In this document: one piece after another, positions 32,015 to 43,900 of the stretch
Numbering within the stretch: position 1 is the first letter of the stretch
Layout of the letters: each line of letters opens with the position of its first letter
Assembly: GCA_958510825.1 (NCBI GenBank)
Contig: OY294050.1
Coordinates: 8,347,340 to 8,411,339, forward strand
DNA length: 64,000 nucleotides
Direction of reading: 5' to 3'
Source of the DNA: Brachypterus glaber
Taxonomy: Eukaryota; Arthropoda; Insecta; Coleoptera; Kateretidae
The notes under the pieces: model-generated
Seen by the model: the letters and a program-made list of their open reading frames with translations, nothing else
The model's database searches: none
What the model was told of the DNA's origin: nothing
Position numbers and translations under genes: made by a program

Positions 32015-35000
32015 ATGGCATCTAGAGTACCAAAAATCCACCTAAGGGAACCCCATATGAATGCTGCCATTTACCTGAAAAAAGCCATACATTTTCAAAA
32101 AGAAAAAAACGTCTCAAAAGCATTTGAATATTTTGTTTTATATTTTGAAAACATTGACAACCCATGTGACTCTGCTAGTTCAATACAAAATGCATTTACG
32201 AAAATTGTTTGTGAACTAGGGGCATGTCTGGAGGATATTAATAATGTTGAAGAATTGCTAAAATGTTACCTGAAAGCAATCAATCTGTTTCCAAATAATT
32301 ATGTTATTTTGAATAATCTGGGAGGATATATGTTTCGGTAAGTTTTGGTAAAATTTTTCATTTAATTATAATCATAAACCAAAAGATATTTTTTTTGATC
32401 ATATATTTGTACTTATTCATATTGAAAGAATTTATTATATATTTGTAAACAATCACTATTATTTTCTTGTCAGGTTTTGATTTAAAAATTTTGCCGTAAT
32501 TTTCTACGTGGAAATCAGTATTTCAAAAGAAAGGTTTAAACTGATAAAAAGAAACAAGCAAAAGAAAAATATCTAGTTGGTGTTTTCTATATTTATATTG
32601 ATCATAAGTGCTTTATATATGTGCGTCTATTAAATAACGGGACCGGCACAAAAAATATGCTTAAATAAGGAAATATTGGTTTTCTAAATTAAGATACGTG
32701 TCAAAAAGGATAGTTATTTCTTTTTAGCGTTGGTGAAAATGACATTGCTCGTCGTTATTTAGAGGCAGCGTACAAGGCGAACACAAACTACCTGCCAGCA
32801 GAGAAAAATCTTATGTATTTAAGATGGAGCCAGTTACCAAGAAGTTATTTTAAAACTTTAAATGATAAAATTCGAAATATGGCTTACAAAGAAGCCATTG
32901 TTGATGCCATTAATGAAGGTTACACCAATGTGGTTGATATAGGTAAAATATAATATGTAAAAAAAACTATAATTATTTTTTCGTTTGTTTTTTTAGTAAT
33001 AATTTAATTTATTCATATTTTCTTATATTTGAAGGTGCTGGCTGTGGATTACTGAGTTTAATAGCTGCACAGCATCCGAACGTCAATGTAACAGCGATAG
33101 AAATGAACAAAACGGTTTATAACATCTGCAAAGACGTTTTAAGAGAGAACAACGCCAATCATGTAAGACTACTAAATTGTAACTCGACAAGTTTGAAAAC
33201 TGCACCAACCCCGTGTAATTTACTCGTAACTGACATTTTTGACGCCGGACTTTTCGGAGAAAATTGTCTGGAGTCGTTGATTCATGGGTTACAAAAGATT
33301 GTAACTTATCCTAAGTTTAGAGTTATACCTGCCCGTGCAACGATGTATATTTCAGGTAAGAGATAGGGCAGGCGTGCCGGTTTTGTCCACCTCACCAGTT
33401 AACTGGTGAGGTGGCAACCTCTATTTTTATTTAGAATTGAAATTACCTAAAAACGTAAATATCCGTAAAAAATAAATACGCCATTTTTTTCCCCTATTAA
33501 AATAAACAACTTTTGTCCTACATTTTTTCTAAAATGCATATATTTCGAGATATTAAAGATTCAGGTTAAAAAAATCACCCTGTATATATATTTTTTCTAT
33601 CACGACCTCACAAACTCTACTGTTTTATGTTATAAGAGTTGTTATATGTTATATTTCGAGATATTAAAGATTCAGGTTAAAAAAATCACCTTGTATGTAT
33701 ATTTTTTCTATCACGACCTCACGAACTCTACTGTTTTATGTTATAAGAAGTGGTACAGTCCATTTAGGTTATGTTGCTATTGTTTTTTGAAAAAATATAA
33801 AATTAAAATTCGAATTCTCTTCTAAATGAATCACATATTTCAAAAACCCCACATGTCCAAAAACAGCGGACTTGTGTGGTTTCTGTTGAAAAGAAAGATA
33901 TATATTAAAGAAGTGGATTTTTGGTAAAAACCCCAAAAATGTGGACATGTGGGGTTTCTGAAATATGTGATTCAAATGTTACAAAAATTTTTCTAGGCAT
34001 ATCAAATGGTTATTTATTAAGTAAATACCGCCTTTTAAACGACATTAGAGTATTAAATCTTGAAAAAGAATGCATAAAACAGGCATTTAAACTTCCATAT
34101 GATGCGGAATATCTATCTTACGCTCACATGAACATACGTTATATGTCTCCTACTGAAGAGGTCTGTAAAATAGATTTTACCGACATAAAACAGTTAACAA
34201 GACTTTTAAATGAACAAACGTATTTAGTTAAATTGGACTGCATTGAAACGGGGTGGCTCCATGCCTTTGCAATATGGTTCGATTTAAATTTAACGGACAG
34301 AATTAAAATTACAACGAATCCAAATCACGAAGACTTTGTAACATGCTGGGAACAAGCTATAGTACATATCGAACATCCTATATATGTTTACCAAAACGAT
34401 GAAGTTATTTTACAGATAACAATGAAAAATAATTCTTTTCAAGTGAAAATAGTAAACCGGCAAGAAAACTGTAAAAAATGCTACTACGTTTCGAATGACG
34501 TTATAACATTTTTAAACGATGAAAAACTGGTCGAGTCTGTTATAAAAGTATCCGAAAAATTTACTGACAATGATCTCACGGTAGTTGATATGAATAACAC
34601 GCCGTTGTTCGGATTTCTAATGGCAAAAAAAGGTTGCACGGTTTACCAAGTTTACAAGAACCGGTCCGACCTCGAATTTTTCGAACATGTTCTAGAACTG
34701 AATAAAATAGAGAAAAATAAATTTATTTTTCTTCATGATAAAACATGTTTGGATTTCATTGAACATATAGATGTTATTTTTGTGGATCCTGTGAATTTAG
34801 ACGGTTCTTTGAATAGAGTTGTGATACCTATAAATGAAAATAAACACAAAAATATGGTGGTTTTACCGGAAGGCGTAAATATAAAGACCCAACTTATACA
34901 TTCCTGTTATTTAGATTTTGCAAATAAGGTTATGGATGAAAGCACATTAAACTTCAAGATTGGAAAGTTTGTCAATAAATATTCGGTAAGTTATCTCCGT

Positions 35001-35584
35001 TTCTTATGTTCAGAATAATCTTCGCAAATCTTTGGTTGAAATGTGTTATTTTGAAATAAAATAAAAAACAGGCTATTATTAACAAATCTAAAAAAGCTTA
35101 TTTATCCAGTGGGCGAGCCTGTGCTGTTGATATAGTAACTACGTGACCAACTGCCAGCAGGTGTGCAGCTAGTTAACCAAACCCTTGTATAAACCAAGAC
35201 CGGTTTACCAACGAGTTTCAAAATTATTTTTGGTACTCATTTAAGTTAAAAGAACTTTTTTATTTAATATTTTAGGGTACTGAGCATACAAACATCGATT
35301 ATATTACATTCGTTCCTCTTTCGAATATTTTCACCTTTAGAATAGAAGGTGATTTCTACGAAAAATCTATAAGCATCCCAGTAAAATTTGATGGAGCCCT
35401 AAATGGTATTTATTATTGGTACGAAATTATTTTCTACAAAGATGTAAGTTATGTTACAAGTCAAAGTTGTCATTATAAAAAAAGCTGCGCTTTTTTGGAA
35501 AACCCTAAAAAATTGAAGGTTGGAGATGTAGTCAAGGTATGTGTTAAGCGAGAAGATTCCTTTTTGAAAGTCTACTGTAAGTAG
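32015..35584 (+). CDS. PRMT9: Protein arginine N-methyltransferase 9-like
   Basis: PRMT9 adds methyl groups from S-adenosylmethionine to arginine in splicing-factor substrates. Five exons join in frame: 32015-32337, 32728-32942, 33035-33355, 33997-34985 and 35276-35584, giving 718 residues. The N-terminal 110 residues are helical and TPR-like (FEYFVLYFENI, LLKCYLKAINLFPNN). SAM-binding motif I is VVDIGAGCGLLSL (about 176-188), followed by AIEMNKTVY. The double-E-type loop reads TDIFDAGLFGENCLESL (about 245-261). A second, degenerate methyltransferase-like half follows, as in the family. The end, FLENPKKLKVGDVVKVCVK, lines up with the human C-terminus. The first acidic residue of the loop is Asp where PRMT9 proteins usually have Glu. 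A short upstream ATG at 32005 could be a uORF if the leader is unspliced. Confidence 0.88.
33546..33750. repeat. 111-bp tandem duplication in PRMT9 intron 3
   Basis: CGAGATATTAAAGATTCAGG begins both units (33546 and 33657), and each unit continues with TTCTATCACGACCTCAC and CTCTACTGTTTTATG. Confidence 0.75.
33826..33974. repeat. Fold-back just before PRMT9 exon 4
   Basis: GAATCACATATTTCAAAAAC...CACATGTCC is complementary to GGACATGTGGGGTTTCTGAAATATGTGATTC. It ends 22 bases before the exon 4 boundary, so it overlaps the branch-point zone. Confidence 0.65.
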
Positions 35585-38500
35585 TTTTTATTTATTTTGA
35601 CAAGATGTGCCCTGAGCAACAAATACGGTGTTTTTGTTTCTCTGTATTTTGTTTCCTATACGAAAATATTAATATTGATACCATCTGATTCCCATTTTTA
35701 CGGGTTTCTAAAACGTAGGAAATGTACTTCATACGCTTCTTTTCCCATTCCTTGCTACGAGGTCTACTGATTTTAGAGGCGGGTCGGGAGTCACGTCAGA
35801 TCAGTTGACTACATAGCATGGAATGGAACAAGTAGCTTCTTCGCATAATTATGATCGATCTTCTTAGAGGTAAGTCGATTGATCCTTTAAATGTCTACCG
35901 TTATAAACTCCGCTCAGAATCTACACTGAAAATTTGTTACCGTAGTAAATACTAAACGTTTTGGCCTATTTGAAACCCCAGGCAACATTTGTTATTAATT
36001 ACAAGTTGTCCTTCCATCTCGGCAAGCTGCTGAAGCCACAACGCACTATTAGTGCGTATAAATTTAGTCGTATTTTTATTTCAGCGCCCAAGAACCCAAC
36101 CAACCTTATTTTAAACGAAATACTAAAGAAAATCTTTGTTAAACTTTTTAAGTTAAGTAATAATCAAATAACGCCTTACGGTATAATCACAAATATTACA
36201 ATTTTCTCTTGGTATTTTATTATTACAGGTCCACAGAATCAAGTTTAGCGGCATTAAAATTTTTTTTAGCCTGTCATAATATTTGAGTGACCCCTTAATC
36301 CGGCTTATCCGAGTTATCCGATCATTTTCTAAAAATTTGGTTGGTATTAGAACCAAATTAAGCCGGTTTTAAGTGAAATTGCGTTAAAATGATTACATTT
36401 ATCTTAATTATCCGGATTACCCGGCACTATCCGAGCGTCAAATTAAAACGGAACCACCTCATGAATGTCCTCTTTAAGTTGCAAAAGATTTCATCAAATT
36501 CCGTTCATCCGTTCCAAAGTTATGCGGGAGGAAACATAAAAAAAAACAAAGTCACACGTTGAATTGATAACCTCCTCCTTTTTTGGAAGTCGGTTAAAAA
36601 GCGCAGCATTTCTTAAAATACACTAAAAAATAGCACTTTCTGAAAACGTATTTTAATGTAAGAGATTTAGCCACAAAAAGCTACGTAAAATAGACACACT
36701 TACCTGCTTCATTAGAATCCATGGTATTTATTTATAACTGTATAAAAAAAAGGAAAAATAGCTACTTGTAGGCGGAGGAGGCTGAAAAACAAAACTTGCA
36801 CTTAAAATGACTACTGAGTTTCGACCGATCGTAGTGGAGCTAGGAATATACGGGGAGTGGGGAATATAAAGCATCTCATTTAACAATCTCTCGACTGTTC
36901 ATGGACAATTAAAAAAATTCCAAATCATTTTTAAAAAGCAAGAAGAAAATGACGGAAGGGGTAAGAAAAGTCTTAAAAAAGGAAACTAAAGCATTAATAT
37001 ACAAATGTTTTGTTTTATATGAAGAGCAGTGCAATGCTTAATAAAAGTTTTATAGTAAACGATATGGCAGAATTTTTTTTAGCAAGTTAAAATGAAACTG
37101 GTTCATAATTTTATTTAACAAAATATAATTTTAGTTTAGGTAAAATTTTATTTAATTGGCATTGGCACATTATGAATAAAAAAACTTACTTTTATTATAA
37201 TTTTTGAAAAACTTCTACTTTTTAAAAACATTAAAATGTTTTGTAAGACGTAAAATGACAGTCAATTTAATATTAACGTCAAAAATTACATTCTCAGATA
37301 GATTCTACGCCGAGTTTAAAGATAATACAAAGAAACAAAAACTTTCTATACTTCGAATATGACTGTGATTATATTTATTTTAACAATATTTGAGACATGA
37401 ATTAAATAAATATTAGGTTTTAATTTAGTAAAGCAAGAACTTCTGCAATTTTAAATGAATTTATTACAAAAATTTCATTGTTAAAAAATATCTTCATGCT
37501 ATATTTTTACAATGATTGTTTTTAATATAGTTTATTTTAAATTGTCGGAGGCCTGATTGTTTAAAATTGATTAAGAAAGAAAAATGAGAAAAGTATATAA
37601 ATTTGTTATATAATTTAATATTTTAATATTTGTTTTTTTTTTATTAAAATTTTATAGTTAGGTAACTACAATTATTATAATACTTGTATTATATGTCCGT
37701 TTAAACTGTTTGTTTAAAGATATCAGTAATTTTAAAATGGTTTATATATTTTTAACGTATTATGTTTTATTGTGGCGCCAAATTTACGCATACTAGATAG
37801 AAAAAAAAACAAAAGACTTGGTACTTTAGTTTTTGGTACTATGCACTTGTTCTAGTATTTCTGGTAAAAGGAAAGTACCAACCAATAAATAATTTAATAT
37901 TTACTTTTAATTTTTGAAAAGACTAGATAGGATCAAGATAACTCTACATCTTGGATAGGATACATAAAAAAATACATTAAAAGTTAGGTATGTATACAAA
38001 ATTTGACTGATAGGAATGGTAAAGCATTAAGTTAAAAAATCGCTGTAGGTATGTTTCAATAGTTTTAATATTTCAATATTATATTAATATTTTGGGTATG
38101 TTTCATATTGAAATAATATCTTTTACAGATAGTAATTCAATTAAAAAAAGAAAAATAATTTATGGCCTATTTAGTTCTATAGAACGATGGAAAATCTTAT
38201 TTCTTACTAAAGTTTATTTTTTTAAACCTTCCCGCTTGTAAACAATCTCGAAATCACCATAGCAACGTAAGGTACTCATGCGTCGTAAGCGAAATGACTA
38301 GGCCCAATTTACACAACCGTAAAACGTTGACGTGCCATTAACGAGAACAAAACAATGGTTTATTCCTCTAAATTATTCGAATAAAAGCGATTTTATAAGC
38401 AAATTTTGTTTCTACAGGAATACAAAACTGTTTTTAGCCACAGCTTTATCAATTCTCTTTTTTTTTACATCAAAACATCATAAAAACAAAGTAAGTAAAA

Positions 38501-40935
38501 TATAAAAGTAAAAATTATAAATTTTGTTTACGTTGACATTCAAAACAAGCCACATGCTTCAGTGTAAATCGGACTTTGTGGAGTATTTAGCGGAAAATTT
38601 AAAATAACTAACTTAAAAAAAATAAACTTTAGGGATATACTTCTGAATATTTTACATGTTGTTATGTATTTTTTAAAACAAAGACCACAGTTTATTAAAT
38701 GCAAACATATATTACAGACAAAAATTTTATATTCCATCATTCAATCTGGAAGATAAACCCTACTTTAAATTTTTACCCACGGATAAAATCTAAAAAATGA
38801 CAAAATTTGTCTATTTAATAGTAAATTTTGAGTACCTGGTAAATATTAAAAAGATAGCAATTTATACATTTATATGCTCAGTTTAAATATAAAAACTACC
38901 CCCCCCCCTCAAAAAAAATAGTAATTGATGTTGAAAATCGGTGTTATCTTTGATGTTCTCGAATATATATTTGTTGTTATTTAATCTAAAAAAAATTAAG
39001 CATTATTAATAAATATATATTATCAATATATTGTTTTAAATTCACTCATTTTGTTTCTTTTTTTATTATAAATACCTCAAACATACAGGGTGAATGATAG
39101 GTCGGTCTGTAAACTACACTTTTTTTAAGAAAATGTGCTTAGAATGCCAAAAATAAAGTACTTTGACAAAGAGGCTTGAAATTTTGACAAAAAGCTTTTT
39201 GCCACCTTGAAAATCTTAAAATTTAAGCCTCTGGGTCAGTGTTCTTGAAATATCTTAGTGTAAAATTATTTTGCAAGCGATTAAACCACTTAGAAGTTAT
39301 GTAGTTTTTGGCACTCTTAATACAGTTCCTTAAAAATGCCCTATTTTTTATGGTATTTAATGACCAAAAATTATAAATTAACCTACATTGCGTCCAATTT
39401 ACCTATTAAATATAATATTATAAAATTATTATATATTTTATTTTAATTTATAAATAATTATTATAATTTTTGGGTAATGATAAATGTTATTTTTTCCTTT
39501 AAACTAAATGTGTAAAATTAAATGTCAGATATATCATCAATAAATGTATAAAAATTAGAACAGTTTATTATTTTAAAATATTGTTCCTATAAGTTACATA
39601 TATGTTTGTATATTCTCTTCAATAAAAGAGCTTATAATACTGTATAAGGTAATAAATAAGGTAAATTACACAATAAAATATTTACATTTTCTTTAAAATA
39701 ATTGTACTAACTAAATAATGTTCAAGCACTTCTGTATTTATAGTCCTGTCTTTTTCAGAATGCGAATGGTAGGAATTATCACGGACAAACTTAATATCAT
39801 TCCTTTTATTACTACGGCGTATCACGAAGCGAGCGCTAGAACGTTGCTTGAATTAAGATACACCGTACTTCCATAGGAAATTGCGCTCACTCTAAATGAA
39901 TTCAACAAGAATACCAGCGAACGGCGCGTCGTAACTTAAAATGTGTACAGTCAACATCTCATAGGCGCCGTGTTTTGTCATTTCATTTATTTTTTCTGTG
40001 ATTTACAAGTGATTTTATAAATATTAGTATGCCACTGGTCGAATCCACACTCCAGCCGGTATAGGGAACTACTTGATACGGGCCGCATTCGCATTCTTAA
40101 AATGTCACGACTTTAGCAAGGTACTGATTTCTCTTTTCGTTTACTTCTTGATATAAAATGATCTAAAGTCCAAGCGATAGTTGTCGTATAAGTACAAATA
40201 TTTAAAAGATGTAGTGTTATCGTGTAGTTTTGAACTGCATCTCTTATCCAACCTAAAATTGTAATAAAAACATGGATATCAGCGATTATTATACAAGAAA
40301 ATTATTATTTAATGAGTAAAAATTGATATTTATAATTATTATGGTTCAAGAGTATAAATAAAATTGTAAAAATATTAGTTTTTCTACTACCTAATTAAGT
40401 GCTAGCTTACATATTATCTACCATTGTCAAGGCTTGTTTACCTTGGCAACCAATAAAATCGGTGAACTCATTTATTATTGACCGTTGTTAAGCATTGTTT
40501 ATTGACGACGGTCAATAATGAATATTTTTTCAGGCACTACTAACTTTTTTCAACTTATTTGTCAAAATGGCAGCTATGTTATAATAATTTTTAAACTTTA
40601 TTTTTAACTGATAGCTAGCTAGCTTTAGGTAGTTTAAAAAATAGTATACGCACCACGTATGCGAACTGCCGTAAGTGTTTTCGACTGATTTTTTGCATCG
40701 ACTCCGTCTCAGCAAAAAAAACTTCAGTCTCGAATACTAAAGACTTAGTTCGCATACTAGGTGTATAATACACTATTTTACCTACAAACGTGTAAAAATA
40801 TTAGGTACGTTACACGGAATGAGAAATTCAATTCAATAATCTTTTCTTCTTAGAATGTTCTAAGAATATTGTTGGAAAAAAGTGTGCTATATTAAGGTTA
40901 GACCAGTTAACCTAGTCGGTTTCTATTTTACTCAC
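35585..40935. other. Intergenic stretch between PRMT9 and the transporter
   Basis: 5.3 kb without a supported gene. It contains a repeat at 36270-36600 (AATCCGGCTTATCC, TTATCCGGATTACCCGGCAC, then the common insect segment CTTTTTTGGAAGTCGG), a CAGGGTGAATGATAGG end at 39090, a slightly GC-richer block at 39740-40110, and a hairpin at about 40471-40518 (ATTATTGACCG...CGGTCAATAAT). The missing last exon(s) of the transporter should lie here or further left. Confidence 0.4.
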
Positions 40936-43900
40936 CAACAGCTGGTCCCAAAATAATAAAAAATAACCCACTTGTGGCCAACTGAATACCAGAAGCCGCT
41001 GGTAACCGTTCCAAAGGCACGTAAGTCGGTATGACAAGGGCCATAAAAATAGTCCTTAGTCCCTTGCCTGCCCCAATTATAACTGCTACTAAAAGACTCC
41101 AGTGATAGGTTTGAGTATGAACCAAAACTATAAAAAAGACATATATTTTTTGCACGACCGGGACTAAAACGTTATTTTACTCCCTCTTTTGCGGGAATAA
41201 ACCTACTGTTTCACTCCCGCATCTGTATCATGTTATCCACGATAGCAAGATAATTTTTTTATTTGGATGGCAATAAATTTAAAAGTGCCTCTGCTACATG
41301 TTTCTCAATAACCACCAAGGGGTCAGCTTCGATAGGCTGCGGCATATTTCATCAACAACCATTATTACTTTTTCTTGAAAACTTTGTAAAATTTGTTCTG
41401 ACAGCGTGCCACATTTAAAATACTACGGTCTTTGGAAAAACAATTGAAAACGCAAACCTGTCATTTTGCGACTCATGGATATTGTTTTAATTTTAATAGT
41501 TATTTATATACCAAGAGACTAAACTGGCTGTTTTAGTCCCGCTGCATTAGTGTATATACACTATTTTTTGCAGGACCAAAAATAATTTAGGTAGGTAGAT
41601 AAAATTAAAATTTAAAACCACGCGTCTAAAATCGGTTGTTTTATTTTCGTAATTTAATCAAGATACCCGTAAATTGCGAAAAGTCAGTTTCATGGCTATC
41701 GCGATTTCAATAGTTTTTTAATATGGTTGACACAAACGTCAAAAAAATGGACTAAGATGATAAATTTTAAGTTATGTATAAATTGTTATAACAATGTTAT
41801 TTTTAGGGGTTTTCTTTGTTAAAATCAAATAAATTGGTTTGAATTGCTAATTTATTACAAAACACCACCAAACCTAATTTTTGAACCAGCAAAGCACATA
41901 GTAAGTATAATATTTTAATATTATCAAGGTTGCCGTGATTTTTATTCCCTAGGGAGAAAAACGGCAAGTTTAGTCCCGAAAATGAAAGCGTAAAATTAGG
42001 TTTTAGTCTTGGTCGTGCAAAAAAGAAATTTTAATACGAGTAGGTACGGACGGAAATGCTACAATTTTTACTTGCGTTATGTACACTAATATAAGGTCAA
42101 AGTACAAGGAGATTTTAGTGGAAGTTTTGGAGTTAAAAATGGATTAAGGCAAGAAGATCCTCTTTCTACGGCACTTTTTAATTTTGTTTTAGACTATGTA
42201 GTAAAAAGAAGTAATATGCAAACAAAGAAAACCATCTACATAAAAAGTCTTCAGTGCTTCGCATATGCAGATGACGTGGTCATATTAGCGCACACAATAA
42301 GAGAACTGATAGAAGCAGTAAAACAATTTAAAAAAGAAGCAATCTTGGTTGGACTGGAAATAAACGGCAACAAGACAAAGTATATGGAAGTAGGAACACT
42401 AGAAAATAGAGACAGGGATGGTAAACTAGTAATAGAGAGTAACGAAGGACAAAAAAAACTAGAAATAGAAAGAGTAGATAGTTACAAGTATTTAGGCGCT
42501 ATTTTTCATGAAAACGGTGGAATCGACGAGGAGATCAAAGAAAGAATGAAAAAAGGAACAATTTGCGCAGGAAGTCTCATGTCATTGATTAAGTCTAAGC
42601 GGGTGTCACGAAAAGCAAAGTTAAGAGTATACAAGACAGTGATAAGACCAGCGGTAACCTCTACATGTGAGACCTGGACTCTAACAAAGGATATGGAAAT
42701 GAGATTGGAAGTTTGGGAGAGGAAAATACTTAGGAGAATTTTTGGAGGAAAAAAGGTAAATGAGGTGTGGGAAAGAAGAACCAACCAAGAAATATATGAA
42801 TTATTTGGAGAACCCATAATAACTAGAATAATCAAAGCTCAAAGGATTCGATGGATGGGGCACATATTAAGAATGAAAAAAGGAAGTATCGTTAAAGAAG
42901 TTATGGACAGAAGATCTTTAAATAATAGAGGTCCGGGAAGACCGCGACTAAAATGGAAACAACAAGTGGAAGAAGATTTGGAGAAACTCGGTGTACGAGG
43001 ATGGACAGATGCAGCCAAGGATAGGAAGAAATGGAAGAAAATAGTAAACCAAGCCCTGGGCCAGTAGGCCTGTTGTGCTTTATATATATGTACACTTACT
43101 TATTCTCCCAAATGCCATGCTAAGCACTCCGACCAAAAAAAATGTTTTATTGTCCCAACCAATTTTTCCAGCTAAAAATGGCACACAAAATCTAACCAAG
43201 ATATCGGTTGCACCTAATAAGGACATAAACGTGGCTGTTTCGTATTTAGCAAAACCGAATTCCTTTAGAATCATTGGTGTCAAAATTGAAAAATTTAGCT
43301 CTGCAAAATTAGCTATGGTGATACCCAACATAAGATTGACGTATGTTTTATCTTTAAATAATTCAAAATCGAAAAATATGGAGATTTTTTTCAAAATTCC
43401 GATTTTTTCATGATGTTCATCTTCATGTTCAACTATTTGTTTCTGTTTTTCGTCTATTTCCGTTTTATATTCTTCTAATTTCTTTGCTGCCGTTTTTAGT
43501 ATTTCTTTCTCATTCGGATAACCTGTAGAAAAAATGGATTTAGTAATTGATTTCGAAAAATATACGGTTAGAATTTAATTATACATATAGTTTATAACCC
43601 TTACAGCTTTCGAGTATGGTTGACATCGTCGTAAACCATAAAATGTAAAATAAATTAAAAAGAAACCAAAATCACATTAAAATTAAACCATGGTTGGTTT
43701 TCAGTATATTTTAGATATTTTTTTAATTTGTTTAAAATTCTGAAGGTTACTTGGAGCTCTCGAACTAGGAGATACGATGATTTTTAAAATCGGTTGGTTA
43801 ATTATTTGAATATCGAATATCTTACTGTTTCCGTTGGTTTGCTTTTCTTCCTCAATCTTTTCTTGTTTGGGAGGTTTACTTGTACTTGCACGTCGTTCTC

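Noticed and set aside
36690..36750. Small exon (minus strand) with ATACAG acceptor, ACCATGGATTC start and GCAGGTAAGT donor
   Set aside because: The signals are good but only six codons would result, and no partner exon was found; it could be chance.
38540..38760. Last exon of the SLC16-like gene (minus strand, Cys-rich hydrophobic frame after a CTTCCAG acceptor)
   Set aside because: In the phase required by the preceding exon the second codon is TGA, and no conserved SLC16 tail motif is seen.
43701..43825. Extension of the transporter exon as KIFDIQIINQ...
   Set aside because: A GTAAG donor at 43825 followed by an in-phase join to 43522 restores the family sequence; the extension is intron.
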